Below are positions 23,501 to 33,299 of a stretch of 64,000 nucleotides of DNA, piece by piece. The stretch covers positions 744,001 through 808,000 of the forward strand of contig JAZGTN010000181.1 in assembly GCA_037783415.1 (NCBI GenBank), written 5' to 3'. The notes beneath the pieces were generated by a model. That model was not told the DNA's origin. It searched no databases and worked only from the letters and a program-made list of their open reading frames with translations. The DNA is from Leptasterias polaris (taxonomy: Eukaryota > Echinodermata > Asteroidea > Forcipulatida > Asteriidae). Positions within the stretch are counted from its first letter, which is position 1. Every line of letters starts with the position of its first letter. Position numbers and translations under genes: made by a program.

Positions 23501-25744
23501 TGACGCCCCAATCTGAGACTTTTTGACAATGACATAAACTAAGACCATGTAACTCATGATATCACACATTTAATAAAATAAAATAAAATAAATGAATAAA
23601 TAAAAACTATTAAGAGGCACAATGTGTCCGCAACTCTGTTTGGCTTCCGACTGGCACACCAAACAAAGATATTGACGAAACAGGGACACGGCCTAATTTG
23701 GGGCTAGATAACTCAGTTGGTAGATCGCGGGAAAATCAATCTGAGGGTCGCTGGTTGAAGCCCTGCTCTGGTCAATTTTTCTTTGTTCAACCAAAAACCA
23801 ACTCAATTTTGTATTTATATTTAAACCAAAACTATAACTGACTTTTAAACGTGACGAATGCTAGAGACGTTTTGTTTGTTTGTCTGTTGATATGAAGAGA
23901 GGGAGCTTCTCAGGACATGGGTGTGCTATCTTTTACAAAAACTTGACTTTGTGATGAAACTACGAACTTTCCATTCAGCAAAAAACATGTATTACCAGTT
24001 TTTGTAAACAAGGGAACAAGGTCTAGTTGAAAGGCTTAAAATTTAATTGCTTCAACGGAAAAACCTTTTGAAAGTACGCAGACAACCTTTTACACACGCA
24101 CCTTCTGTGCATCGTAGGCTTTCCGAAACAGGCATGTCATTGTCATTCTCACGTTGTGAAGGTTTTTTGAATCAATCGAGCAATTTTTTTATATACAATT
24201 TGTGTCTGCCAGAAGTCCATTCTTAGAGTCCTTTTCAAATGTCACGTTCCTTGGAAGTAATTCAAGAAAATTTGAAAATATGCGAGATATCTAGTTTTGT
24301 TTTGTATACTTTGTATAATTTTTATAGCGAAGGACAGTTTGCATTGGCTATAACATTTCGTATAGCGAACAATTATGTTGCTTTTTGTCTTGTGGTTTGT
24401 ACTTTTTTTATTTCTATATCTCACATTTGTAATTAACCTACAATAAAAAACGGTGCTAATTACGTCTAATAGAAGGAATGACAACAGATTGCGATAGCCT
24501 CCAAAGAAGATGAATCTTTTACAATGGAAAACCGTTTACCAAACACCATGGAACGAATCAAAGCGTGTAACAATGTACCTTTTCCATTATTGCAAATCGT
24601 GCGTGCGCAATAATACATGGTTGGCAAAGTCAGGGAAACAACGTTAGAAGACAACTTCGTCACAACATCAAGAAAACTCCACACAAATTCGTCACCTCAA
24701 CATTACACACAACGTTGCCACAACGAAAACTTAACGCTGCAACAACGTTCTAACAACGTTTTTTGTTAATTAATTGAGCCAACAACATTGCAGAAACGTT
24801 ACTTTACAAGATATTATGACGTTGTAAGAATGTATTTTTTTGTAATGTGGTATGGACGTTGGAAAACAACGTTAAAAGACAACTTTGTCACAACATCAAG
24901 AAAACTCCACACAAATTCGTCACACACAACAATAAACATCAATGTTGCCACAACGAAAATGTAACGTTGCAACAACGTTCTAACAACGTTTTTTGGTTAA
25001 TTAACTGAGCCAACAACATTGCAGAAACGTTACTTTACAACATATTATGACGTTGTAAGAATGTTATTTTTTGATGTATTGACGTTGGTTTACAACGTTA
25101 GAGACAACGTTGTCACAACATCAAGAAAACTCAACACAAATTCGTTGTCACAACATTAAACATCAACGTTGCCACAACGAAAACGTAACGTTTCAACAAC
25201 GTTCTAACAACGTTTTTTGGTTAGCTGGGATGCTGTGTTTCTCAACCATATTCATCACGCCCGTAGGCCTACAAAAGACATGATGAATATGGTTGATGGT
25301 CACACCTTTGAACCGTGGGTGTCGGCCGATAGGATCTCCCACCCTCTCCCTGATCCTATGGGCCAGCCACCCCTCAGTTTCAAAAAGTGGTGGATCATAT
25401 CCACCCCATCCGGATTTACAACCGTAAGGTTGTGCTTTCTGATTCTAGTGTGGGAAAATGTCCCCTTGAGATTCAAACTAAACGACCAGCTCATACGACT
25501 GCAGACTTACCTCTGAATCGTTGCATCGGAACTTTAGCTCATAGTCCGGCAACACGTCGCTTCTCTTGTTGATATCATCAACCGCATGTTGCGCACCAAC
25601 AAGGGCAGACCTCCCATAAAATACAGTCGTTGAACTTCCAGACACGTGAAGTAGCCCACCTATATGAAGGGGTGTCTTTTGCGTAGCGACATTGCGAGAG
25701 AAACACACCAAGACGGTGAAGGGTATAAGCGAACTAACAAACAT
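11347..25744 (-). CDS. gabbr2-like: Gene A: GABA-B receptor subunit 2-like class C GPCR, 16 exons, intact
   Basis: Exons, 5' to 3' on the minus strand: 25744-25511, 23512-23381, 22268-22098, 20893-20792, 20127-20062, 19562-19371, 18686-18456, 17982-17919, 16834-16745, 16445-16289, 15680-15548, 14834-14727, 13636-13511, 12647-12502, 12115-11923, 11544-11347. The spliced frame is 2343 nt, 780 residues plus TAA. All borders are GT/AG and phases join without a break. The product is a plasma-membrane receptor with a signal peptide (1-~22), a Venus-flytrap domain (~24-430) and seven helices (~447-715). 'KMSSPKLNN', 'LAFGGMFSKTWRV', 'IPWQIVDP' and 'NVPGLNDSYYVG' are close to GABA-B2 family motifs. 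No cysteine-rich domain, as in GABA-B receptors and unlike mGluRs. The C-tail is only ~65 residues and has no coiled coil, so it may not pair as mammalian GABA-B1/B2 do. Exon borders were set by eye; ligand unknown. Confidence 0.9.
11923..13636 (-). CDS. Gene A exons 13-15: TM4 to TM7
   Basis: Exon 13 (13636-13511) is TM4 with 'IPWQIVDP'. Exon 14 (12647-12502) carries extracellular loop 2 ('LLYVNCTSTNNT', with the loop Cys and two possible N-glycosylation sequons) and TM5 ('LIYKTFVVVFGVFL'). Exon 15 (12115-11923) carries 'NVPGLNDSYYVGLSIYN', TM6 and TM7, ending 'LLFFPK'. Exon 15 differs from gene B's exon 15 at only 8 of 193 positions by my count. Confidence 0.88.
14727..15680 (-). CDS. Gene A exons 11-12: TM2, TM3 and intracellular loop 2
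   Basis: Exon 11 (15680-15548) has 'KMSSPKLNNIIAF' and TM2, ending with the conserved Cys (RVC) that should pair with the Cys in extracellular loop 2. Exon 12 (14834-14727) has TM3 and 'GGMFSKTWRVYSI', the GABA-B2-like G-protein-facing segment. Exon 12 is a full 36 codons here, compared with the shortened copy in gene B. Confidence 0.88.
16289..16834 (-). CDS. Gene A exons 9-10: end of flytrap, linker and TM1
   Basis: Exon 9 (16834-16745) encodes 'IIVWTVPTDSLWYYS', the last strand of the ligand domain. Exon 10 (16445-16289) encodes the linker 'GGKPPHDSDI', followed by TM1 (~residues 447-470) ending 'LGFNVWNRKHK'. The direct join from flytrap to TM1 without a cysteine-rich domain is the GABA-B architecture. 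Confidence 0.88.
17690..17765. repeat. (CAAA)n microsatellite in gene A intron 8
   Basis: Imperfect CAAA/CAAAA repeats. They give a hydrophobic Phe/Leu/Val-rich shadow frame on the minus strand that is not a gene. Confidence 0.85.
17919..23512 (-). CDS. Gene A exons 2-8: Venus-flytrap domain
   Basis: Seven exons (44, 57, 34, 22, 64 and 77 codons, then 64 nt). Recognisable class C blocks are 'VAFIGPVQSPVADVV' (exon 2), 'KYPYLYRT' and 'FGWGKIATL' (exon 3), 'ARIIVASFFEDKVRKVFC' (exons 4/5), 'GMYGANYVWMIPGYF' (exon 6) and 'SAYDGVWALALAM' (exon 7). Exon 5 has Phe (F225) where GABA-B1 has its agonist-contacting Tyr. Introns between them contain no other gene. Intron 2 has an unexplained 132-codon frame (22337-22735), intron 3 (20894-22097) is featureless AT-rich DNA, and intron 8 (16835-17918) has a (CAAA)n tract. 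Confidence 0.88.
23700..23785 (+). mobile_element. tRNA-Lys-like SINE head or tRNA pseudogene
   Basis: The A-box-like 'TAACTCAGTTGGTAGA' and a decayed B-box ('GGTTGAAGCCC') are spaced as in a tRNA, with a Lys-like 'AATCTGAGGGTC' anticodon arm. The B-box lacks the invariant C, so it is not a working tRNA. It lies in gene A intron 1. Confidence 0.45.
24637..25220. repeat. AACGTT-rich tandem repeat, ~229-bp period, ~2.5 copies
   Basis: The phrase 'acaacgtta(g/a)aagacaactt' recurs at ~24640, ~24869 and ~25096. Each is followed by 'tcacaacatcaagaaaactc', 'caacaacgttctaacaacgt' and 'gcagaaacgttactttacaa' in the same order. The unit is dense in the palindrome AACGTT. It sits in gene A intron 1, ~300 bp from the exon 1 donor. 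Confidence 0.8.
25511..25744 (-). CDS. Gene A exon 1: signal peptide and start of ligand-binding lobe 1
   Basis: 78 codons, phase 0 at the donor (GAG|gtaag). A hydrophobic signal peptide (SLIPFTVLVCF) is followed by the family hallmark 'LHIGGLL' and 'DINKRSDVLPDYEL'. The ATG at 25744 is the first in frame and lies ~120 bp downstream of a TATA-like box. A near-identical copy is at 59231-59464. Confidence 0.9.
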
Positions 25745-25860
25745 GGTTACACGCTGGCCCTCTAGCTAAAAATGTCTCGTGGGGCAGACTTTAGTAGAAG
25801 ACCGCACTGCCAAGAAAGGGCCCTGTGCATTATACGGAGTGTTGTTATTGGCTTATTCCA

Positions 25861-25867
25861 TTTTATA
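25861..25867 (-). promoter_or_regulatory. TATA-like box of gene A
   Basis: Minus strand reads CCCCGTATAAAATGG ~120 bp upstream of the gene A ATG. A CCAAT-type 'AAGCCAATAAC' lies just downstream of it in the direction of transcription. In the duplicated segment the same place reads TGTAAAA. Inference from position and sequence only. Confidence 0.5.
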
Positions 25868-26859
25868 CGGGGAAAGCTGTCTGAATTGGGATTATTTCAT
25901 TCTAAAAAGAAAAATATCTTAGTTGGATATACGAGGACAGTGGGTGATCAAATAAAGGGCCCCCCCTCCTCCCCCCGGTTTTTAAAACAAATTTCCACAA
26001 TTCATCAACGGCAACACGAACTGACACACACACACCAACCAGATTAATTAGGGAATAACAGTGTGGGTAGCCGGTCTTCACTGCGTGGTAATGACCGGGG
26101 TGGTGGCTGGCCGCTGTTAATGGACCGAGCCGAAGGCGAGGTCCATTAACAGCGGCCAGCCACTTTTACACAACATTGGGCTCGTTAAAGGTATTTATTA
26201 ATGGCAATAACAGTGTGGGTAGCCAGTCTTCACTGCGTGGTAATGACCGGGGTGGTGGCTGGCCGCTGTTAATGGACCGAGCCAGCCACCAACCAAGGTC
26301 ATTACCACGCAGTGAAGACCGGCTACCCACACTGTTATTGCCATTAATAAATACCTTTAACGAAGAAAAAGGGTAGTAATCATCAGAATTTGTGATTTTT
26401 CTTTCGCCGTAAATTTTGGAAATAATCCACTCATGTTCAGGGGCCATTCTTTTGGCTGTTCAACTTTTGCGTGGCTCCTTGTCCCCTGCACTTAATTAAC
26501 TATATTAGAAATGTGCATATTTTGAAGAACCAGACATTTAAAGTAACATCACTATAAATAGAAACACTTTGGTTGGTGTACGGCTTTATGCTTTGCATTA
26601 CCTTGGCTTCATGCACGTACCAGCTACCAAAATGATACATTGTCTGCGCGTTTATGCATACGCGCGTGGTATGCACGAACACGCGTGGTATGCGCGTACA
26701 CGCGGCACCATCCTGTCCTCGTAAAAATAACCAAAAACAATACGCGCAAAGAAACAGATTTGATAGTTTCCGCACAGCAAGCACGGTGCAAAACGAACTT
26801 TTACACAACATTGTGCTTGTTTAGGGGCCATTTATTTGCTAGTTTACAGAGCCGGTCTA

Positions 26860-27032
26860 TAGACCTTATGCATATGACGTCATTTGAGTAGGGCGCCCTC
26901 ACCTAGAGGTCAAAAGGAAGATGTTCATTGGCCAGTCCTGTGCGCCGCGCGTACAAATCAGCGCGTTTCCATTGTTTCATCATCAGTTTATCTCTAAGAT
27001 GGCGGCTTGGTGACGTCAATGCATAAGGTCTA
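26860..27032. mobile_element. 173-bp TA-flanked MITE with CRE and YY1-like motifs, copy 1
   Basis: It begins TAGACCTTATGCAT and ends with its inverse, ATGCATAAGGTCTA. The sister unit at ~27796 has the empty site (GGTCTA then TTATC), which shows a TA target as in Tc1/mariner elements. TGACGTCA lies just inside both ends, and 'AAGATGGCGGC' (YY1 consensus) lies near one end. A second copy of the same length is at 60781-60953. Confidence 0.8.
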
Positions 27033-27114
27033 TTATCACATGTTAATACACCCCCATGTGACCAGTCCTCGACCAATCAGAATGCACAAACTCTCCGAGG
27101 TATGTATTAATTAG

Positions 27115-27290
27115 GGAATAACAGTGTGGGTAGCCGGTCTTCACTGCGTGGTAATGACCGGGGTGGTGGCTGGCCGCTGTTAATGGACCGAGCCGAAGGC
27201 GAGGTCCATTAACAGCGGCCAGCCACCAACCAAGGTCATTACCACGCAGTGAAGACCGGCTACCCACACTGTTATTGCCATTAATAAATA
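27115..27290. repeat. Near-perfect ~75-bp-arm hairpin
   Basis: Arms run from 'aataacagtgtgggtagccg' to its reverse complement 'cggctacccacactgttatt', with a short 'gccgaaggcgag' loop around 27195. The same hairpin occurs rearranged at 26050-26350. Confidence 0.8.
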
Positions 27291-27879
27291 CCTTTTACGA
27301 AGAAAAAGGGTAGTAATCATCAGAATTTGTGATTTTTCTTTCGCCGTAAATTTTGGAAATAATCCACTCATGTTCAGGGGCCATTCTTTTGGCTGTTCAA
27401 CTTTTGCGTGGCTCCTAGTCCCCTGCACTTAATTAACTATATCAGAAATGTGCATATTTTGAAGAACCAGACTTTTAAAGTAACAGCACTATAAATAGAA
27501 ACACTTTGGTTGGTGTACGGCTTTATGCTTTGCATTACCTTGGCTTCATGCACGTACCAGCTACCAAAATGATACATTGTCTGCGCGTTTATGCATACGC
27601 GCGTGGTATGCACGAACACGCGTGGTATGCGCGTACACGCGGCACCATCCTCTGTCCTCGTAAAAATAACCAAAAACAATACGCGCAAAGAAACGGATTT
27701 GATAGTTTCCGCACAGCAAGCACGGTGCAAAACGAACTTTTACACAACATTGTGCTTGTTTAGGGGCCATTTATTTGCTAGTTTACAGAGCCGGTCTATT
27801 ATCACATGTTAATACACCCCCACGTGACCAGTCCTCGACCAATCAGAATGCACAAACTCTCCGAGGTATGTATTAATAA

Positions 27880-30800
27880 GATTTAACATTCAAAGAAAAC
27901 GGGGTTGAATGCTAACACGATAATAGGGAAACATTCCAATGTCACTTCGCAAAAACGGAGTTTCGCGCGCGTGCGCCACACGAGGTTTGTGTCAGTTCGT
28001 GAACAGTGTTGTTTTGAGCCCGTTCATACTTCCTGCAAATGCGGATGTGATGCGAATTTTGACGTCACCAAATTTTAACGAGCAATTCGGAAGAGCTGAG
28101 CTGTGGGCAACATGTGTGCCATTGTCATTATCGTGCAAAGGTTGCAATGCATAATTAGCGTACTAATTAAAAAAGTAATACTACTTGAAGCTTTGAAAGT
28201 TCGTGAAATGGTGGCCCTTGACAAATATTGTCTTAACATGTAAAACATTTAAGCGATAAGAAGTGGCTTTGCTCAAAATATATCAGTTCCGTGTGTCATT
28301 CATTATATCAAGTTTTACTAACGAAAAAACGTTTCAAAAATTGCCATATAAGCCAGTTTTTTTAAGGCTTTCCCCATTTTCAATGGTTTTCGAATTTTTC
28401 TAAGATGCTATCCAACTTGGCATCATTTGGTATTTTCAAGATAGTGGCTGCCTGATTTATGGCAGCTATTTTAGGACTATGGGTCACTCTGTAATTCTCG
28501 GTTTTTGCTAAAACCTAACTACCAAACTTGATCACAGGATGACTTTGTTCGAGAGTGTTGTTTGACTAAATAATTAAGTCGTAAACAAAATTAAACGAGT
28601 CTTGAGAAAGTGCTTATACAAAATGAACACAACTCTGTTTTTCCCCCACAGCTGAAATATCTTGATATTGGCATTAAGGGATGAGAAAAGGTCGGTGATG
28701 TTCCTGGAGTAGGTTTGTTTGCTGTCTATTTTCTATCAATTATTGTCAGTTGTTTTCTAATTTCGTTTTGTCTTAGTGGTTTGTGAAGGTGAGGTCCTGT
28801 TCGTGTCCAGCACCACCAACTAACCTGCTGAGTGATTTCAGCTGAGTTCGAATTTTGACCATTTAAGTTACCGGGTCACTTGTTAACTTAACATTATTAA
28901 GACCAGGTGCAGAACACATCAACGACCGAGTGTTTTGGAAAGCAGAGTGATTACAACGCCGAGCGCAGATTGAAAGAGAGTTGGCATTGCCAATGAAAGA
29001 CCCACACAGCGTAAACAGTATGCAGGTCATTTCAACAATACATGTCTCCTAACGGTGACTAGAGAAGGCTGATAGAAATGTTGAGACCAATTAAGAACTC
29101 ACTCCGCGTCAGTGCAGTTAATAACGAGAAGTCCCCTCGATCCACCAAGTGGAAAGAAGAGTCCCTCCCAGAATAAATAGCAACACAAGTTCTCAAAAAA
29201 CATAACCAACACAGCAATGTATATAATTATACACATGATGTTACCGCAAAGTAACAAATATATACAAATGTATTTTCTTTTTAATTCTTTAAGACACCAC
29301 TTTTTTCATGAATTGGAGCACATCTCAAAATGGTAGTGGAGTGAGACACGATAAAACCTACCGCCATAACCAGTCAGTATGCCTATTTTATCTTGCTTGC
29401 CCTTGAATGCACAATCTTGCATATTATAAGCCAGTTAAAATTAAACGCCGTGCAACGCATACCAAGAATCAATTATTTAGTTCTAACAAACATCATCTTC
29501 AGTTTCATCAATGGTAGAGGCTATTCCCACAGTGGATGCCTTTGTTTGACTCTAATGGATTTCCGTCATTGACTAGTAAGTGTTTGAGTCCTCCAGAACG
29601 ATGTCATCCACATCCCTTGGGTTTGCGTTTTAGACTCTGATTTTCCAATGTCGGACGCTGTTTGTGTTTGGAGTCCTTAAAAACACAATTAAATCACCTT
29701 CGTTGATTACCTTGTAAACCCCTTGTGGAAAAGCAACAAAGATATCAAACTGAAGGGCTATTGTCAAAAAAAAAAAATTATCAATGGAATTGATTAGTTG
29801 AGTTTTGGTCTGAATGTTTTTTTTTTAAGCATCACACAAGGACTTTCTGTTGAGGTTCGCAATAAAAAAAAATTCAACGGAAGCGTAAAAATTGAATGAA
29901 ACAATGACCCTCGTTCAACCGTTCTTATGTGGGAAAATGACGTAATCTGTCAGATTTCAATAGATTATAGAACATGTTTGAGGGCATCGACAACCTCAGG
30001 AAATGTAAAAACATCTTAAAAACTACTATTAAAAGTACTCAAAAGGTATAGCAATAAACTGGAAATTAAACCTGGAAATGGATCGGGCACGCTTGAACCC
30101 CCGGAATCCGGCTCAGTTCTGATCCGGGAGATTTTAGAGTGTAAGATTGAAGCACGGCATGAGACACTATAATATAGTTATAATGTCTTAACTTTGTGTA
30201 TGATGTTTCAAACATTGTTCGAAAAGAGCATTATTAAATTGTTGTTAGCTAAAACTGCGCTCCACACTGCCGCTGCATAACCCGAGAGTGGTTTCGTGTA
30301 CAACTAATCATCAGTGGAAGAGGGCAAACAGAATTGCGTGGTTTAACTCACAAATTGTATAAGAGGCCCATTTTATTTCCACGAAATACTATTTCGTTCC
30401 GTCGAAATAATTTCGTTCCGTCGGAATCATTTACCGCGAAATATTGTTTCGTTTTCTCAAAGTTTGACAAAGTTTCGCAATGTTTCGCAATGTTTACGAA
30501 CTCTTAAGTCAGAAATTCCGGCAACGGTGTATGTACGCATTTTTTCTTATTTTGTTTTTATATTTCTGTGTGCTTGTTGTTGTGTTTTAAAAATACTTTA
30601 AGGCATCTGGAAATAGATTTTTTTTTCTTTAATATAAGAGTATATGTATATTAACAATAACAACATTTTTTGAGTAATTATTTGTCAGGATTTGTATGTT
30701 AAAGAAATAGATGAAGTTGTTTGGGGTGACTCCGCCCATCCCTTTTTGTGACGTCAATCGAGGAAGACTTCGCCGCGATCGAACATCGACCCCCCCCCCC

Positions 30801-30904
30801 TCGAAGTTGCCTGCATTTACGTTGTATACACACGTGCAAGTAGTGAGCTTGTACGTTTCGTTTGGTTATCCCAAAAAAATGATTTTTCTTGCATTTTTCC
30901 GGCA
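27880..30904. other. Spacer upstream of gene A, nothing recognised beyond the duplication
   Basis: 27880-29340 is shared with the duplicate at 59775-63980. 29341-30904 shows no coding block. 30380-30490 has a short run of TTTCGTTCC/GAAAT repeats related to the MITE at 32215-32460, and 30792-30801 is a C run. Confidence 0.5.
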
Positions 30905-31051
30905 ATGCCGACCAGGTGTATTGCTGCTGGATGCAGCAAAACGACTAAAGATGGGGTCAGCCAGTATTTGTTTCCTGCAGATCCCAAATATAGGCAGTTA
31001 TCGGCATCGAAAGTCAGGCTAACGAGGGCAAGGTGGTCCGGTCCGACGTAG
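30905..31051 (+). pseudogene. THAP-domain remnant
   Basis: 48 codons from ATG 30905 to TAG 31049-31051. The frame has 'MPTRCIAAGCSKTTKDGVSQ', a 'LFPAD' segment, 'RLTRARWSGP' and, directly after the stop, 'FSALC'. That is the C2CH zinc-finger spacing of a THAP domain (C-x4-C, later W, P and C), but the final 'x2-H-F' is lost. It derives from either a P-element-type transposase or a host THAP gene. The in-frame TAG and the missing His argue against function. Confidence 0.65.
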
Positions 31052-32214
31052 TTTTCAGCGCTATGCAATTTCTTAAAATAAGATCGTGGCTACATGACAA
31101 AATTTGTTGTGATGTGCCATGTAATTAATTCCTCTGTTTCGGAGCATCCTGTACACAAAAACATCACTGATAAATGCATTTTTTTTAATGACTAATCAAT
31201 CATATAAATTTAATATTTTGTATAACTCAAGATAAAAATCATAGGAAAGTGATGTCAAACTTGCCGTTCATGTGACCATGATGTGACAATTTTACTGCGA
31301 AGCGCCTATGCTGAACGGTGTTTTTTTTTCGTTGGTAGTTGTCCAAGTGTGCAAGGGAAGTGGCATTTCAAGCGTAGATTACCAGCGAAATGTTTCTGGT
31401 GTTCGGATCGACTTGAGCTGTATGGCCAATCCGATCCGATAATAGTTTGAGGACGGGGCCGCTAAAATACCTCGTATTATCCGTGTTCTCGACTTCTCGT
31501 TATGACCGGTCCGTGCTCGTATCTTCCGTTTTTTAAGACATAGAAACGCGAATGGGACAGTTCGGGACCGGTGAAAAACCTCGTATAAAACAGCGTGAGT
31601 CCTATCTTCCGAGCTCGCATTAATGAGAGTCGACTGTACACTGTACAGTACACTGTACTAGGATTGCATTGGGTGACGTCCGTATACGAATACACATCAT
31701 ACCGATCAGGTACCCAGACGTAATGTACGGGGCCAGACTACACATTTTCTCTTCAAATATCCCATCTCGATTGACGTCACGAACAGCGCCATGTAAAGGG
31801 GGGCCTATTCTTAAATTTGTAAATAAAATAAAAACACAATTTGTTTAACCTTAATAAATTGTTTATTCACATTCCACTCATAAAAATGTATATATTCATG
31901 ACAAAAGCTTTATTTTGACAAAATACCAGTGCCAGGTGCCTTTAAGCATTGCTACAATGTTAATACTAAATAGAAGGGTTTCTCAAAAAGGGTGAATTTA
32001 AACATTAAAACATTAATTTGGTGCTAAAAATCTTCATATCATTAAAGCATGAGTCTTTTAGTAGTAGCAGCAGTAGTATTTTATACAACATAAACAGCAT
32101 ATAACCAAATCATTCGATGCCACTTACAAATGAAGAAGACAGACGAAATGCTACATGAGATAAATTAATACAGGCCTCGCAACCTTTTTTTTTTTCCAAA
32201 ACATTTTGAAACGG
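31052..32214. other. Intergenic DNA, nothing recognised
   Basis: No coding block. 31630-31665 is a short palindromic 'tgtacactgtacagtacactgt' tract. The rest is AT-rich spacer. Confidence 0.4.
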
Positions 32215-32462
32215 TACGGAGCCCCTACAGGGACAGAAAAAAATTGAAAAGGTAAAAAAAATAAAAAAATATTTCGTTCCCTCGAAATATTATTTCGTTC
32301 CCCACGAAATATTATTTCGTTCCCTCGAAATATTATTTCGTTAACTCGAAATATTATTTTTTTAACGGTAACGAAATAGTATTTCGAGGGAACGGAATAA
32401 TTTGGATGTTTTGTTTACCTTTCCCTTTTATTTTTACCTGTCCCTTTAGGGGCTCCGTAAAA
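32215..32462. mobile_element. Foldback MITE with internal TTTCGTTCCCTCGAAAT repeats
   Basis: The ends 'cggagcccctacagggaca' and 'tgtccctttaggggctccg' are inverted repeats followed by A/T-rich arms. The core has four tandem palindromic units built on ATTATTTCGTTCCCTCGAAAT-like sequence (~32268-32395). A degraded relative is at ~52955-53075. Confidence 0.65.
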
Positions 32463-33014
32463 CGGGGCAAAGAAGTTAATAAAATTATGAGAGTAAAATG
32501 TATTTACAAATCGTCAAACATTTTGGCAAGAAAATCTTTTAGTTTAATTTTTGAAAGCAAACGTTTCAATAATAATGCATCGCCATTTTTCTCAGGAGAA
32601 ACAAGTATGGGCTATGACGTCATGAACAAAGCAGGCTTGTTGCTGTGGACTCGTCAACTCTCCCTCAGCTACTGCACGTGTGTGATACAGAGGGAGTTCA
32701 TAATTCCATGTACAGCCACATGGCTGCTTTGATCATTCATGACGACACAGCTTAATTATTGAAGATGCCACTGTGTACACTGTACACCACACGTCCCATC
32801 AATTATAGGATGAGCTTTTTGAGCTTGGGACGTTACTTAGAGGTATTTAATATAGTATAATGCAACAAACAACATCTAAAAGACAGTTTTAATTTAAAGC
32901 ACAGTACATGCACTATTAAAGTTATATTGACAAATGAAGGGAGGGCTCCCCCTATTTTTGCCATAAAAACTTCTCAGTGTTGCTTTCGTTCAAAAACTAA
33001 TAAAGAGACGCCGA

Positions 33015-33149
33015 CTATTCTGCAGCATCTGTAGCTCCATGTTCAGCCAGTGTCAAAGTTTGTTTACCAGTCGGAGCTGATGTAGTACCAATCATTATCC
33101 CAGTACCAGTTGTTCCCGCTACTTCATTCTTGCGATGCACGGCAATGAC
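33015..33149 (-). CDS. Gene B exon 16: short tail and stop
   Basis: 44 codons beginning 'VIAVHRKNEV', ending '...TDAAE' and TAG (33017-33015). It has no coiled coil. Possible polyadenylation signals (ATTAAA, minus strand) lie near 32842 and 32888. Confidence 0.8.
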   Translation of the reverse strand, partial: VIAVHRKNEVAGTTGTGIMIGTTSAPTGKQTLTLAEHGATDAAE

Positions 33150-33299
33150 CTATTGTATTAGAAGGGATCGAGGTTGTGTACTTTGCTTGATGCGAATTGA
33201 CAATAACTTTCGGTTTAAAGGCTAATTTATTGTAATGTCCACACTAGTACAATTACAATTCAGATAAATAGTTAAGTCTGATGTCGTACCAGTAGTAAA

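Larger units (their letters stand above)
26043..27877. mobile_element. Tandem dimer of a hairpin-bearing element with ATTAAT junctions
   Basis: Two head-to-tail units, 26049-27105 and 27112-27871, are each bordered by ATTAAT (26043-26048, 27106-27111, 27872-27877). The duplicate segment has a single ATTAAT at 59769-59774 and no insertion, so it is the empty site. Each unit starts TAGGGAATAACAG and ends CTCCGAGGTATGT. The first unit is ~297 bp longer because it holds a 173-bp MITE and an extra hairpin arm (about 26161-26285). The element is non-coding. Confidence 0.75.
25290..29340. repeat. Segmental duplication, copy 1 (gene A 5' region)
   Basis: This segment covers the intron 1 start, exon 1, the promoter and upstream DNA of gene A. 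It matches ~59040-63980 in the same order and orientation with small differences. Copy 1 has the private insertion 26049-27871. Copy 2 has private insertions at ~60750-61695, 61797-62797 and 62960-63315. Confidence 0.85.

Noticed and set aside
24637..25220. CRISPR-like array
   Set aside because: The repeats are long, adjacent units with no unique spacers, and the genome is eukaryotic.
26500..27812. ORFs of 70-100 codons on both strands in the 26-28 kb region
   Set aside because: They occur in pairs because the underlying element is a tandem dimer; no motif and frames overlap on both strands.
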